This document shows, in pieces, positions 5,970 through 13,319 of a stretch of DNA of 13,319 bases; position 1 is the stretch's first letter; each line of letters starts with the position of its first letter. Position numbers and translations under genes: made by a program. The DNA comes from Acidobacteriaceae bacterium UBA1795 (GTDB taxonomy: Bacteria > Acidobacteriota > Terriglobia > Terriglobales > Acidobacteriaceae), in NCBI GenBank assembly GCA_002314435.1, contig DCFV01000182.1:1-13319 (forward strand). Direction: 5' to 3'. The notes under the pieces are model-generated. The model had not been told where the DNA came from. It ran no database searches and saw only the letters and a list, made by a program, of their open reading frames with translations.

Positions 5970-6380
5970 CTACCGGATGCCGTTGGCGTTGAGATGGGCG
6001 CGGTAGTTTTTGTCCTCGACCATGATGTGATGAACGAGCCACTCCTTGAGGAACTTCATTACTTCAAGCGATAGCAGCGAGGCGCCGCCGGACCTGAACC
6101 GGGCCTGCAGGTCGGTAACCTGGCGGATCAGTTCGCGGTGCTCGCTGGCGTGATGCGCGGCAGCGGTGTAGCCGGTACGGGCGAAGTACTCCTCTTCTCG
6201 GCGGAAGTGGAAGCGCGTGTAGTGGATCAGTTTGTCGAGAATCTGGGACAGGGACTCCTGTCGGCGATTGCTCGTGATGCCGTCCACCAGTTCGTTGATC
6301 ATGTCGACCAGCTTCTTGTGGTCATCGTCCAGTGTCTTTACTCCAACACTCAGTGTTTCGTTCCATAGCATCGAAGCCAT
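5970..6380 (-). CDS. Bacteriohemerythrin
   Basis: A four-helix-bundle protein with a non-heme di-iron site that reversibly binds O2, used for oxygen delivery, storage or sensing, sometimes iron or NO handling. With the ATG at 6380 it has 136 residues, the standard single-domain length. All ligand motifs are present: His21 (LDDDH), His58 and Glu62 (HFRRE), His77 and His81 (HASEH), His118 and Asp123 (HIMVED). No fused signalling domain or membrane segment is seen, so it is a stand-alone soluble protein. The frame stays open upstream to 6503, but GGAGA lies about 10 bases before the ATG at 6380, and the extra 41 residues are Pro/Ala/Cys-rich and unlike the family. It follows the M3 peptidase gene on the same strand after a 234-base gap, so separate transcription is likely. 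Confidence 0.93.
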   Translation of the reverse strand: MASMLWNETLSVGVKTLDDDHKKLVDMINELVDGITSNRRQESLSQILDKLIHYTRFHFRREEEYFARTGYTAAAHHASEHRELIRQVTDLQARFRSGGASLLSLEVMKFLKEWLVHHIMVEDKNYRAHLNANGIR

Positions 6381-6614
6381 CGGTCTATGTTCTCCGCAGA
6401 ATGATTTGGGCCCGGCACCGGCAGCCGCAGGGGCAGCCGGGACGAGACACCGCATCGAGCGGCAGATACAGGAAGGCTCCCGCCGCGAGATGAGTTGTCT
6501 CATGTGGGTCTATCGGCGGCGGAGTCTTGTTGATTAGGGCTGAGTGGGCCGTGCGAAGAACGCGTCGACCTGGGGAATGAGCCACTCCTCCTGAACTGGC
6601 GGAGCGGCGCGGGG

Positions 6615-8621
6615 CTAATGGGCGGCGAGCAGCTCGCTCTGGAACTCCTCGTTGAGCCACGAGGAGAAGGCGGAGAACTCCTCGTCGCGGCCGAGGAAGT
6701 CGCGCACCAGTTCGCGGCCTGGTTTGGACCCGCCCTGCTCGAGCACGGTTTTGCGATACTTGGCGCCAGCGTCGCAGCCAAGCAGATCGGCGGGGTCGAA
6801 CTGGGCGAAGAAGTCGAGGGCGATGACCTTGTCGAAGGCATAGGTGTAGTAGTTGGACGAGTAGCCGGTGAGGTGGCCGAAGCTGGCATACATGCGATTG
6901 CCGTCGAGCCAGGTCCACGGCTGCAGGCCCTGATAGAGACGCCTGGTGGTGGCGTCGAGATCGAGGCCGGCGGGGTCCTGGTCGTGGAGGTCGAGGGAGA
7001 GAGTGGTGTAGTAGAGCTGCGAGCGGACCCAATCGGCGCGGCCAAACGAACCCGCGAGCTTCATTTTGCGGATGGTCTCAACGGGCAGGATTTCGCCGGT
7101 CTGGTAGTGACGGGCGAAGGACTGGAGGAGCTTCTCGTCGCGAAAGAACTCTTCGAGCATCTGCGAGGGGACTTCGATGAAGTCGCCTTCGGTTGCGAAA
7201 CCGGAGAGGCCCGCCCACTCCGTGTGGCCGCCGAGGATAGCGTGCATGAGGTGGCCGAACTCGTGGAAGAAGGTGACAACGTCGGAGTACTGCATTAGAC
7301 CGGGGTCGTCGGCGGTGCCGCCAGGGAAGTTGCAGATGAGCCCGGCCTCGGGCAGGTAACGGCCTCGGACGCCGGTCACTACAGGGGCGGCGGAGAACCA
7401 CTTGTCCTTGCCTTCGCGCGGGTGCATGTCGAGATAGAAGCGGCCGACGTGCTCACCGCCGTCGTATACCTCAAAGACGCTGACGGCGGGGTCCCAGCCG
7501 GGGACGGTGGAGAGTCGGAACTCGATTTTGAAGAGACGCGCGGCAGTGGCGAGCACGCCGGCCTCGACCTGTGCGTAGGGGAAGTAGGGGCGGACAGACT
7601 GCGAGTCAAAGTCGAAGGCCGAGCGGCGGAACTGCTCGTACCAGTAGCCGCGGCTGGTGATGTCGATGGCGGCGAGGCCGGGCTGGCGGCTGCGCGCGAA
7701 GTCGAGGATGAGCTCGTGCTCGCGCACGGCGCCATCGCGGCTGGCTTGGTCGAGCTTGGCCAAAAACGTACGCACGTTGGCTGCTGAACCCATCATCTGG
7801 TCGGCGGTGGCGAGGTCGGCCCAGCTGCGGAAGCCAAGTACTGTGGCGATCTCCTGGCGGGTGGCGAGCAGGTCCAGCAGGAGCTTCTGATTGGCCGGGT
7901 AGGCCCGCGTGTTGTAGGCAAGGAACATGCGCTCGCGCAAGGCGGGGCTGGCGGCGAAGGTCATGACCGGCTGCATGTCGGGCGGGTCGGTGGTGAGGGC
8001 GATCTTGCCTTCCGTGTCAGCGGCGTGGCGAGCGAGGTAGTCGGCGGGCAGGCCCTCGAGTTCGGGGGCGGTGGCCTCTATGGACTTGGCGCCTTCCTGG
8101 ATGTTGCGGCTGAACTCGAGCGCGATGCGGGTGCCTTGCTCGTGGAGAGCCTGCAGGCGGTCGCGAGTGGGCTGGTCCTTATCGACGCCGGAGAGGCGAT
8201 AGCTCAGCAGGGTGCGCTCTACGTAGTGTTTGGTGGCAGGGCCGACGCCGGTGAGATCGATGGCGGAGAGAGCGTCGTAGACGGCGCGGTTGAGGCTGAG
8301 GGCGCTGCCGGCCATGGCTACACGCTGGGCTTCGAGTTGCGCCTGGTCGCGCACAGCGCTAGCGGTGGCGACGGAGTTGAGCACGCCGGCCTGCGCACCA
8401 GCGAGGTTGAGTTGCTCGATGGCGGCGTCGTAGAGGCGGAGGGAGTTGGCAGGGGTGCGCGGCCCCTCGACGGCCAGCAGGGCGGCGAGCGCAGCCTTAT
8501 GTGCGGCGAGGCGTGCGCTGACCCAGGCGGTGAGGGCCTCAGCCGATGTGGCTCCGCCTGTCTCCCAGGTGTGCAGGTCGAGGGTGACGGCGGCGGCGAC
8601 GAGGGGATCAGCAGTAGACAT
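6615..8621 (-). CDS. M3-family zinc oligopeptidase (thimet oligopeptidase-like)
   Basis: A cytoplasmic metallopeptidase that degrades short peptides; related to OpdA, Dcp and thimet oligopeptidase. With the ATG at 8621 it has 668 residues, the usual size (about 680). The zinc site is HEFGH at 453-457, with the third ligand Glu483 in DFIEVPSQMLEEF, the M3 signature wording. The substrate-binding segment FGHLTGYSSNYYTYAFDKV (581-599) carries the His and Tyr residues that line the active-site cleft in the thimet group. The N-terminal two thirds is helical and shows no signal peptide. The start is supported by GGAGG 10 bases upstream; a longer in-frame version to 8792 would overlap the divergent aroDE start and read as unrelated sequence. 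A 117-base gap separates it from the divergent aroDE gene. M3A is clear; the precise peptide preference is not. Confidence 0.95.
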   Translation of the reverse strand: MSTADPLVAAAVTLDLHTWETGGATSAEALTAWVSARLAAHKAALAALLAVEGPRTPANSLRLYDAAIEQLNLAGAQAGVLNSVATASAVRDQAQLEAQRVAMAGSALSLNRAVYDALSAIDLTGVGPATKHYVERTLLSYRLSGVDKDQPTRDRLQALHEQGTRIALEFSRNIQEGAKSIEATAPELEGLPADYLARHAADTEGKIALTTDPPDMQPVMTFAASPALRERMFLAYNTRAYPANQKLLLDLLATRQEIATVLGFRSWADLATADQMMGSAANVRTFLAKLDQASRDGAVREHELILDFARSRQPGLAAIDITSRGYWYEQFRRSAFDFDSQSVRPYFPYAQVEAGVLATAARLFKIEFRLSTVPGWDPAVSVFEVYDGGEHVGRFYLDMHPREGKDKWFSAAPVVTGVRGRYLPEAGLICNFPGGTADDPGLMQYSDVVTFFHEFGHLMHAILGGHTEWAGLSGFATEGDFIEVPSQMLEEFFRDEKLLQSFARHYQTGEILPVETIRKMKLAGSFGRADWVRSQLYYTTLSLDLHDQDPAGLDLDATTRRLYQGLQPWTWLDGNRMYASFGHLTGYSSNYYTYAFDKVIALDFFAQFDPADLLGCDAGAKYRKTVLEQGGSKPGRELVRDFLGRDEEFSAFSSWLNEEFQSELLAAH

Positions 8622-8738
8622 GCGGGACAAACCTCCGAAGTTCCAGATTGCCATATCGCCCTGCTGGGATGCGGTGGGAACCGAAAATACCCAATCGGCC
8701 GGAGGTGCAGGTTGCATCCGAACGTGAAGCCATCTAAG

Positions 8739-10319
8739 ATGCCCCAATTGACGAATATGGCTCACGCTACCGATCACGCCGTGTCGCACCATTCCGCCAG
8801 CCCGATTGTGCCGCGGCTACGCCTAGGAAAGCTGTGCGTGGCGATTCCGGCCAGCTCGCCTTCGGAGATGGTGGAGCGCGCGGAAGCTTCACTTAAAGAC
8901 AGCCACTTCTTTGAGTTCCGGCTGGACTCGCTGACGAAGCCAGCGGCTGCCCTGCCCTACATCAAGCAGTTTCTGACCGAGCACCGTGAGGCAACAGCGA
9001 TTGCTACGTGCCGCCGCAAGGAGAATGGTGGCAACTTTGCGGGGACTTTAACTGCCGAGTTGGAGATTCTGCTGAAGGCTGCGCAGTCCGGCTGCCAGAT
9101 CGTTGACCTGGAAGTGGAGTCGGCCGAGGAGACCAAGCCTGCCCAGTTGGTAAAGCTGCGTGAGGCGGGAGCGGCACTGCTGGTGAGTTTCCACGACTTT
9201 ACGCGGACGCGGAGCCTGGAGCAGGCGGCGGATCGGATTGAGGCCTTCAAGCCCGACTTTGTGAAGGTGGTTTCGACGGCGCGGTCGCTTGCCGACAACC
9301 TGGCGGTGCTGCGGCTAATCGAGGACCGGTCACTGGCTTCGCATGTGGTGGGTATCGCCATGGGCGAAGAGGGGCTGCTGAGCCGCGTGCTGGGGCCGCG
9401 GGCCGGGGCGGCGTTTACCTTTGCCTCGTTCTCTGACGGTACCGAGACGGCGCCGGGGCAGGTTTCTGCACATACGCTGCGGGAACTCTACCGCGTGGAT
9501 CATCTGGACACGGCAACGCGGATCTTTGGCGTGGCGGGGAACCCGATCAGCCACTCGCTCTCGCCCTTGATGCACAACACGGCTTTCCGCCGCGAGGTGG
9601 TGAACGCGGTGATGCTGCCGCTGAAGGTAAAGTCACTGGACGACCTGCTGACCGTGGTGCGCGAGTTGCCGCTCGCGGGGGTGGCAGTGACCATGCCGCT
9701 GAAACAGGAAGTGCTGCCGCACCTGGCGAACATGGATTCGCTGACGGCACGCATCGGCGCCTGCAATACTCTGCGCACGGGGGCGGACGGCAAACTCTAC
9801 GGCTTCAACACGGACGTGGCTGGCGTGGTCCGGCCTCTCGAAAAACGCCTGAAGCTCAAGGGCGCGCGAGTGGCGGTGCTGGGCGCGGGCGGAGCGGCGC
9901 GGGCGGCGGTGTTCGGTCTTGTCGAGCAGGGTGCTGAGGTATTTATTGTGAACCGCACACATGAGACGGCGGTAGCGCTGGCGCGACAGGCCAAGGCGAA
10001 GGCACTGAAGCACGAGGCCTTTGCCAAGCAGCAGTTCGACGTGCTGATCAACTCGACGCCGTGCGGCATGAAGGGCTCGAAGCAGGCGCTGCCGATTGCC
10101 GAGAGAGAATTGAACGCCAAGCTGGTGTTCGACATGGTGTACAACCCCATGGAGACACCGCTGCTGAAGCTGGCACGGGCACGCGGCATTGCCGTGGTGA
10201 GCGGCGTGGAGATGTTTGTGCAGCAGGGCGCGCGGCAGTTCGAGATCTGGACCGGCAAGCCGGCTCCGGAAGCCGAGATGCAGCGGGTGGTGGAACACGA
10301 GCTGCGCCGTCGGGGTTAA
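8739..10319 (+). CDS. aroDE: Bifunctional 3-dehydroquinate dehydratase (type I) / shikimate dehydrogenase
   Basis: Carries two successive steps of the shikimate pathway: 3-dehydroquinate to 3-dehydroshikimate, then NADPH-dependent reduction to shikimate. The protein has 526 residues. The AroD domain (about 30-255) shows EFRLD (59-63), TCR (90-92), the general-acid/base His152 (VSFHDF) and Schiff-base Lys176 (FVKVVST), marking the type I class. The AroE domain (about 260-515) shows GNPISHSLSP (267-276), catalytic Lys322 (TMPLK), GACNT (340-344), Asp359 (GFNTD), the NADP loop GAGGAARAA (382-390) and NRT (405-407). All key residues are intact, so both activities are expected. The order is the same as in the plant DHQ-SDH enzyme. 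The ATG at 8739 has no clear Shine-Dalgarno sequence; ATG 8757 is an alternative that removes six residues. The first 30 residues are His/Ser-rich and outside the fold. A Nudix gene follows 66 bases downstream. Confidence 0.95.
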   Translation: MPQLTNMAHATDHAVSHHSASPIVPRLRLGKLCVAIPASSPSEMVERAEASLKDSHFFEFRLDSLTKPAAALPYIKQFLTEHREATAIATCRRKENGGNFAGTLTAELEILLKAAQSGCQIVDLEVESAEETKPAQLVKLREAGAALLVSFHDFTRTRSLEQAADRIEAFKPDFVKVVSTARSLADNLAVLRLIEDRSLASHVVGIAMGEEGLLSRVLGPRAGAAFTFASFSDGTETAPGQVSAHTLRELYRVDHLDTATRIFGVAGNPISHSLSPLMHNTAFRREVVNAVMLPLKVKSLDDLLTVVRELPLAGVAVTMPLKQEVLPHLANMDSLTARIGACNTLRTGADGKLYGFNTDVAGVVRPLEKRLKLKGARVAVLGAGGAARAAVFGLVEQGAEVFIVNRTHETAVALARQAKAKALKHEAFAKQQFDVLINSTPCGMKGSKQALPIAERELNAKLVFDMVYNPMETPLLKLARARGIAVVSGVEMFVQQGARQFEIWTGKPAPEAEMQRVVEHELRRRG

Positions 10320-10385
10320 CTCACTTCATGCAATTTGCTGATGCCGGGGCGCTGCCTGGAAGGACGTGCTGGCACGGAGCTGCGT

Positions 10386-10847
10386 ATGTCCAAATTGAGT
10401 GCCGGATTACTGCTCTATCGCCACAGAGGCGGGACGGTCGAAGTGTTCCTGGTACATCCGGGCGGGCCGTTCTGGCGCACGAAGGACGCAGGCGCGTGGT
10501 CGGTTCCCAAGGGCGAATGCATCCAGGGTGAGAACCCGCAGGCTGCGGCGCGACGAGAGTTTGAAGAAGAAACGGGCTTTCCGCCCAGCGGAGGCGCGGC
10601 GTTTCCGCTGGGTGAGGCGCGGCTGCCGTCGGGCAAGGTGATCGTGGCGTGGGCCGTGGAGGGCGACTGCGAGGCGGAGGCGATCCGCAGCAACACGTTT
10701 CCACTGGAGTGGCCGCCGAAGTCCGGAACGGTGCAGGAATTCCCTGAAGTAGACCGGGCGGCGTGGTTTTCTCTCGAAGATGCGCGAGAGAGACTGCACC
10801 CGGCGCAGCGTGGGTTTCTGGACCGGCTTGCACTGCTGCAGAAGTGA
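10386..10847 (+). CDS. Nudix hydrolase
   Basis: Hydrolyses a nucleoside diphosphate linked to another moiety, for house-cleaning or signalling; the substrate is not readable from the motif. It has 153 residues, a single-domain Nudix. The 23-residue Nudix box GX5EX7REUXEEXGU is complete at 43-65: G43, E49, then RREFEEETGF to 65, including the Mg-binding glutamates. WSVPKGE just before it and PEVDRAAWFSLEDAR (120-134) after it recall Ap4A/Ap6A-type and MutT-like Nudix proteins. GGAG at 10376-10379, 6 bases upstream, supports the ATG at 10386 over an upstream in-frame ATG at 10335. It lies 66 bases after aroDE on the same strand with no terminator between, so co-transcription is likely. It is convergent with the SH3 lipoprotein gene, with 9 bases between the stop codons. 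Confidence 0.92.
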   Translation: MSKLSAGLLLYRHRGGTVEVFLVHPGGPFWRTKDAGAWSVPKGECIQGENPQAAARREFEEETGFPPSGGAAFPLGEARLPSGKVIVAWAVEGDCEAEAIRSNTFPLEWPPKSGTVQEFPEVDRAAWFSLEDARERLHPAQRGFLDRLALLQK

Positions 10848-10856
10848 ACGGCGGAG

Positions 10857-12014
10857 CTATTTCTTTTTCCTGGCGTTCTTTGCGGCGGCTTTGGCTTTGT
10901 CCTCGGGCGAGTGGGTGATGGGGATGGGCGCGAGGTCCGGGCCGATGCGGCGCACCGAGGTGTCGCGGAGTGCGAAGGAGAGCGTGCGCGGATTCGCGGG
11001 CTTGGCGATGCCGGTGTCAGGGTTGATGGCCACGTCCGGCGAGGATGAGACCTGGAAGCTGAAGACAGGCTCAGTTGTGCCGCCCGGTGCTGGTTCCGTG
11101 CCGAGGCGCAGGGGCAGGTAGCCCTGGATGGGATGCAGCCGGTATGCGGTCTCGTAGCGGTGGCGCTTGAGGCTCCAGGTGAAGACGCGGATCTGGTCGA
11201 AATCAAACGGCAGGCCGGACTTGGGCGGCGCTAGTGCCGTGACGTAGATGGGAACATCGTGATTTGGCGCGCTGGACTCTTCGTCGTGGACCTTGGTGAG
11301 GATGTAAGCACCGACAATCTTCTGCCCTTCGGCGTATTGCCCCACCTCGTCGGGTATGTCCACGTCCACGCGGCTGCCGAGAGCCCAGCCGACGCGGTTT
11401 TGGGCGTCGCGGATGAGCCACCAGTCTTCCATCGGCGGAGGTTCGGGGGCGAGCTGCTCTGGCGCCGGGGAAGGGCTTGCCGGTTTGGGCGCGGGCACCG
11501 GGGCTGGGGCCGGAGACTTGGCTGCCTCCCTGGGAACGGAGGCGCGGACGAGCATCTGCACCTTCTCATTGCCGGGCAACAGGTAGAAGCGGTCCGTGTC
11601 GCGTCCGGGGGTGGAGTGCAGGTAGATGTCGTCGCGGAGAGTGCCAGTTGCGACGACGGGGTCGTCTTTGTGCTGGGGGACGAGCTGGGCGAAGGCTTCG
11701 TAGGTCTTGCTGTCGATGACGGCGCGGTCGGGGATCCAGCCGATCTCACCCTTCTCAGTTTTGACGCGGAGGAAGCGCTTGCCGCGCTCGAGCACCTCGA
11801 GCGACTGGCCGTTGTTCACCTGGGCCACATGGTTGGAGACGGCGGCGACGCGGTCGCGCAGGTACATCTGGCGGACCCAGACGTAGACCATGTCGTGGTG
11901 CTCATGGTGAAAACGGCGTAGTTTGCTGCAACCCGGGACGAAGAAGACGAGGAGCGCGAGGAGGGCACACGCGATCCAAGGTTGGCGACGCCGGACGGGG
12001 GAGTTAGAGGACAT
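10857..12014 (-). CDS. Lipoprotein with SH3-like domains
   Basis: A predicted envelope lipoprotein of 385 residues, function unknown. After basic VRRRQPW a hydrophobic stretch (about 13-27) ends in VPGC, an acceptable lipobox with Cys29. A His-rich HHEHHD follows at 36-41. A first SH3-like unit (about 42-99) ends with RFLRVKTEKGEIGWIPDRAVI, and a second begins near 121 (TGTLRDDIYLHSTPG) and ends near 221 with WWLIRDAQNRVGWALGSRV. The second is interrupted by a Pro/Ala-rich segment at about 165-196. SH3-like units in bacterial envelope proteins commonly bind cell-wall glycopeptide, so a wall-associated role is inferred. The C-terminal third has no domain I recognise and ends in a Lys/Ala-rich tail (KKK). 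The ATG at 12014 is chosen because it precedes the signal sequence; the frame opens to 12116. No clear Shine-Dalgarno sequence is seen. Confidence 0.78.
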   Translation of the reverse strand: MSSNSPVRRRQPWIACALLALLVFFVPGCSKLRRFHHEHHDMVYVWVRQMYLRDRVAAVSNHVAQVNNGQSLEVLERGKRFLRVKTEKGEIGWIPDRAVIDSKTYEAFAQLVPQHKDDPVVATGTLRDDIYLHSTPGRDTDRFYLLPGNEKVQMLVRASVPREAAKSPAPAPVPAPKPASPSPAPEQLAPEPPPMEDWWLIRDAQNRVGWALGSRVDVDIPDEVGQYAEGQKIVGAYILTKVHDEESSAPNHDVPIYVTALAPPKSGLPFDFDQIRVFTWSLKRHRYETAYRLHPIQGYLPLRLGTEPAPGGTTEPVFSFQVSSSPDVAINPDTGIAKPANPRTLSFALRDTSVRRIGPDLAPIPITHSPEDKAKAAAKNARKKK

Positions 12015-12135
12015 CGAAAATCGCGTCAAATGAGCCACTGGCGAACAGTTTGAGGATAGCACCGGGAGGCCGCCCACGGAGCCGCGCACTTCCCGGTTGC
12101 CCAATCGGCGGCGCACAGGTTAGGTTCATACCGAA

Positions 12136-12162
12136 CTGGCACGGAAGACCCGCCACTATACT
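12136..12162 (+). promoter_or_regulatory. Candidate promoter for the glycogen synthase gene
   Basis: TATACT (12157-12162) matches the -10 consensus at five of six positions; CTGGCA (12136-12141) is a possible -35 box with a short 15-base spacer. Transcription would begin near 12169, leaving a leader of about 30 bases that contains the GGAGG at 12186-12190. Confidence 0.4.
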
Positions 12163-12197
12163 TGACGGTTGAGCGCGGTAGAGCAGGAGGCAAGAGC

Positions 12198-13319
12198 GTG
12201 AGAGTGGGCTTGTTCACACGGGAGTATCCGCCGCAGGTGTACGGTGGTGCGGGGGTACACGTCGATTACCTGAGCCGGGAAATGGCAAAGGCGATCGAGG
12301 TGGAGGTGCACTGCTGGGGGCCGCAGCAGGCCGACAACGGGAACCTGCATGTACGCGGGCAGGAGCCGTGGGCGGAGATCTCGAACGGCACCGCAGGCAA
12401 GTTCAAAGGCGCGCTGGAGGCCTTCAGCCTGAACCTGACGCAGGTGAAGGCGCTGGAAGGCATTGACGTGGTGCATACCCACACGTGGTACGTGTCGATG
12501 GCCGGCTACCTGGCGAAGAAGCTCTACGGCGTGCCGTTTGTGCTGACGACGCACTCGCTGGAACCGCTGCGTGCCTGGAAGGCCGAGCAGTTGGGCTCGG
12601 GATACGCGATGAGCTCGTGGATGGAGCGCACAGCGATTCTGGATGCAGACGCGATCATTGCTGTCTCGGCCGGAACGAAAGCGGACATTCTGCGCGCGTA
12701 TCCGGAGGTGGACCCGACGCGCATTCACGTGATCTACAACGGCATCGACCTGGACGAGTATCAGAAGACCGACGAGACGAGAGGGCTGATCGAATACGGC
12801 GTCGATCCGGCCGTGCCCTACGTTCTGTTTGTTGGGCGCATTACGCGACAGAAGGGCGTGACGCACCTTGTGGATGCGATCCGCTACCTGCCGCCGCAGA
12901 CGCAGGTGGTGCTGTGCGCGGGCGCGCCGGACACGCCGGAGATTGCAGACGAACTGCGCGCCAAGGTGGTAGCGGCGCGGCACGATCATCCGCACATTGT
13001 GTGGATCGAGAAGATGGTGACGCGGCAGGAGACGATTCAGCTCTATAGCAACGCACGGGTCTTCTGCTGTCCATCGGTGTATGAGCCATTCGGCATTATC
13101 AATCTGGAAGCGATGGCTTGCCGTGCGCCGGTGGTGGCAAGCGCGACGGGCGGCATCAAGGAAGTGGTGGTCGAGGGCGAGACGGGCTTTCTGGTGCCGT
13201 TTGACCAGGATCCGGTGACGAGCTTTCCACGCGACCCGGAGAAGTTTGCGCAGGATCTTGGCGCGCGCATCAGCGAACTGCTCGGCGACCCTGAGAAGTG
13301 CAAGCGGTTCGGCGATGCA
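12198..13319 (+). CDS. glgA: Glycogen synthase / GT4 glucosyltransferase, Corynebacterium type (3' truncated)
   Basis: A retaining GT-B glycosyltransferase that uses a nucleotide-glucose donor, in the glycogen or alpha-glucan pathway. The GTG start at 12198 has GGAGG at 12186-12190, 7 bases upstream, and gives the family N-terminus VGLFTREYPPQVYGGAGVHV. The frame is open to the right edge: 374 codons visible, with perhaps the last 15-35 missing, since family members run near 390-410. Other motifs: TTHSLEPLRAWK (about 116-127), VGRITRQKG (about 213-221), and the EX7E donor-phosphate motif in YEPFGIINLEAM (about 295-306) followed by GGIKEVV. It belongs with the actinobacterial GlgA/GlgM type rather than the E. 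coli GT5 GlgA. In mycobacteria this type makes maltose-1-phosphate for GlgE, so GlgM activity is an alternative. It is divergent from the SH3 lipoprotein gene, with a 183-base gap. Confidence 0.9.
   Translation, partial: MRVGLFTREYPPQVYGGAGVHVDYLSREMAKAIEVEVHCWGPQQADNGNLHVRGQEPWAEISNGTAGKFKGALEAFSLNLTQVKALEGIDVVHTHTWYVSMAGYLAKKLYGVPFVLTTHSLEPLRAWKAEQLGSGYAMSSWMERTAILDADAIIAVSAGTKADILRAYPEVDPTRIHVIYNGIDLDEYQKTDETRGLIEYGVDPAVPYVLFVGRITRQKGVTHLVDAIRYLPPQTQVVLCAGAPDTPEIADELRAKVVAARHDHPHIVWIEKMVTRQETIQLYSNARVFCCPSVYEPFGIINLEAMACRAPVVASATGGIKEVVVEGETGFLVPFDQDPVTSFPRDPEKFAQDLGARISELLGDPEKCKRFGDA

Noticed and set aside
6381..6503. Upstream extension of the hemerythrin frame
   Set aside because: The added 41 residues are unlike any hemerythrin, and the ATG at 6380 has a GGAGA site at suitable distance.
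8025..8738. Long in-frame open extension upstream of the aroDE ATG
   Set aside because: It lies antisense to the M3 peptidase gene and reads Gly/Glu-rich with no homology to the shikimate fold; the domain begins about 30 residues after the 8739 ATG. High GC leaves few stop codons on the opposite strand.
1..13319. Mobile element, CRISPR array, toxin-antitoxin pair or defence island
   Set aside because: I saw no transposase, integrase, regularly spaced repeats, paired small genes or nuclease/helicase modules, and no clear composition break; the genes are mostly ordinary core functions.

Overview
The window is high-GC bacterial chromosome with closely packed, mostly house-keeping genes. It shows no phage, insertion sequence, CRISPR array, tRNA or rRNA. 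Codon use (strong G/C in third positions), frequent GTG starts, a fused AroD-AroE shikimate enzyme, a Corynebacterium-type glycogen synthase and a long-N-terminus PgeF (YfiH) protein would suit an Acidobacteriota genome of the Terriglobia kind. That taxonomic call is inference from gene style, not from a marker gene.

Layout, left to right: the C-terminal end of a GGDEF diguanylate cyclase (+, cut by the window edge); an AMP-forming acyl-CoA synthetase (+); an exported nitrilase-superfamily hydrolase (+); a family 2 glycosyltransferase resembling dolichyl-phosphate glucosyltransferases (-); a divergent HU/IHF-type nucleoid protein (+); PgeF (-); a 323-base non-coding leader region with several dyads; a bacteriohemerythrin (-); an M3 thimet-type oligopeptidase (-); then, divergent, the AroD-AroE fusion followed by a Nudix hydrolase (+, probably one transcript); a lipoprotein with SH3-like domains (-); and the start of a GT4 glycogen synthase (+, runs off the right edge, 374 codons visible).

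Functionally the genes are a mosaic: c-di-GMP signalling, fatty-acid activation, aromatic amino-acid biosynthesis, nucleotide sanitation, peptide turnover, oxygen/iron handling, glycan synthesis and storage polymer synthesis. Strand changes are frequent (seven switches), so there are few long operons; the clearest co-transcription candidate is aroDE-nudix.

I do not see a convincing undescribed multi-gene system. The items most worth a second look are regulatory: a perfectly placed TACAAT -10 box that would make pgeF leaderless, paired direct repeats between the divergent glycosyltransferase and HU genes, and dyads ahead of the exported nitrilase, the acyl-CoA synthetase and pgeF. At protein level, the SH3 lipoprotein has a proline/alanine-rich insert that appears to split one SH3 unit.
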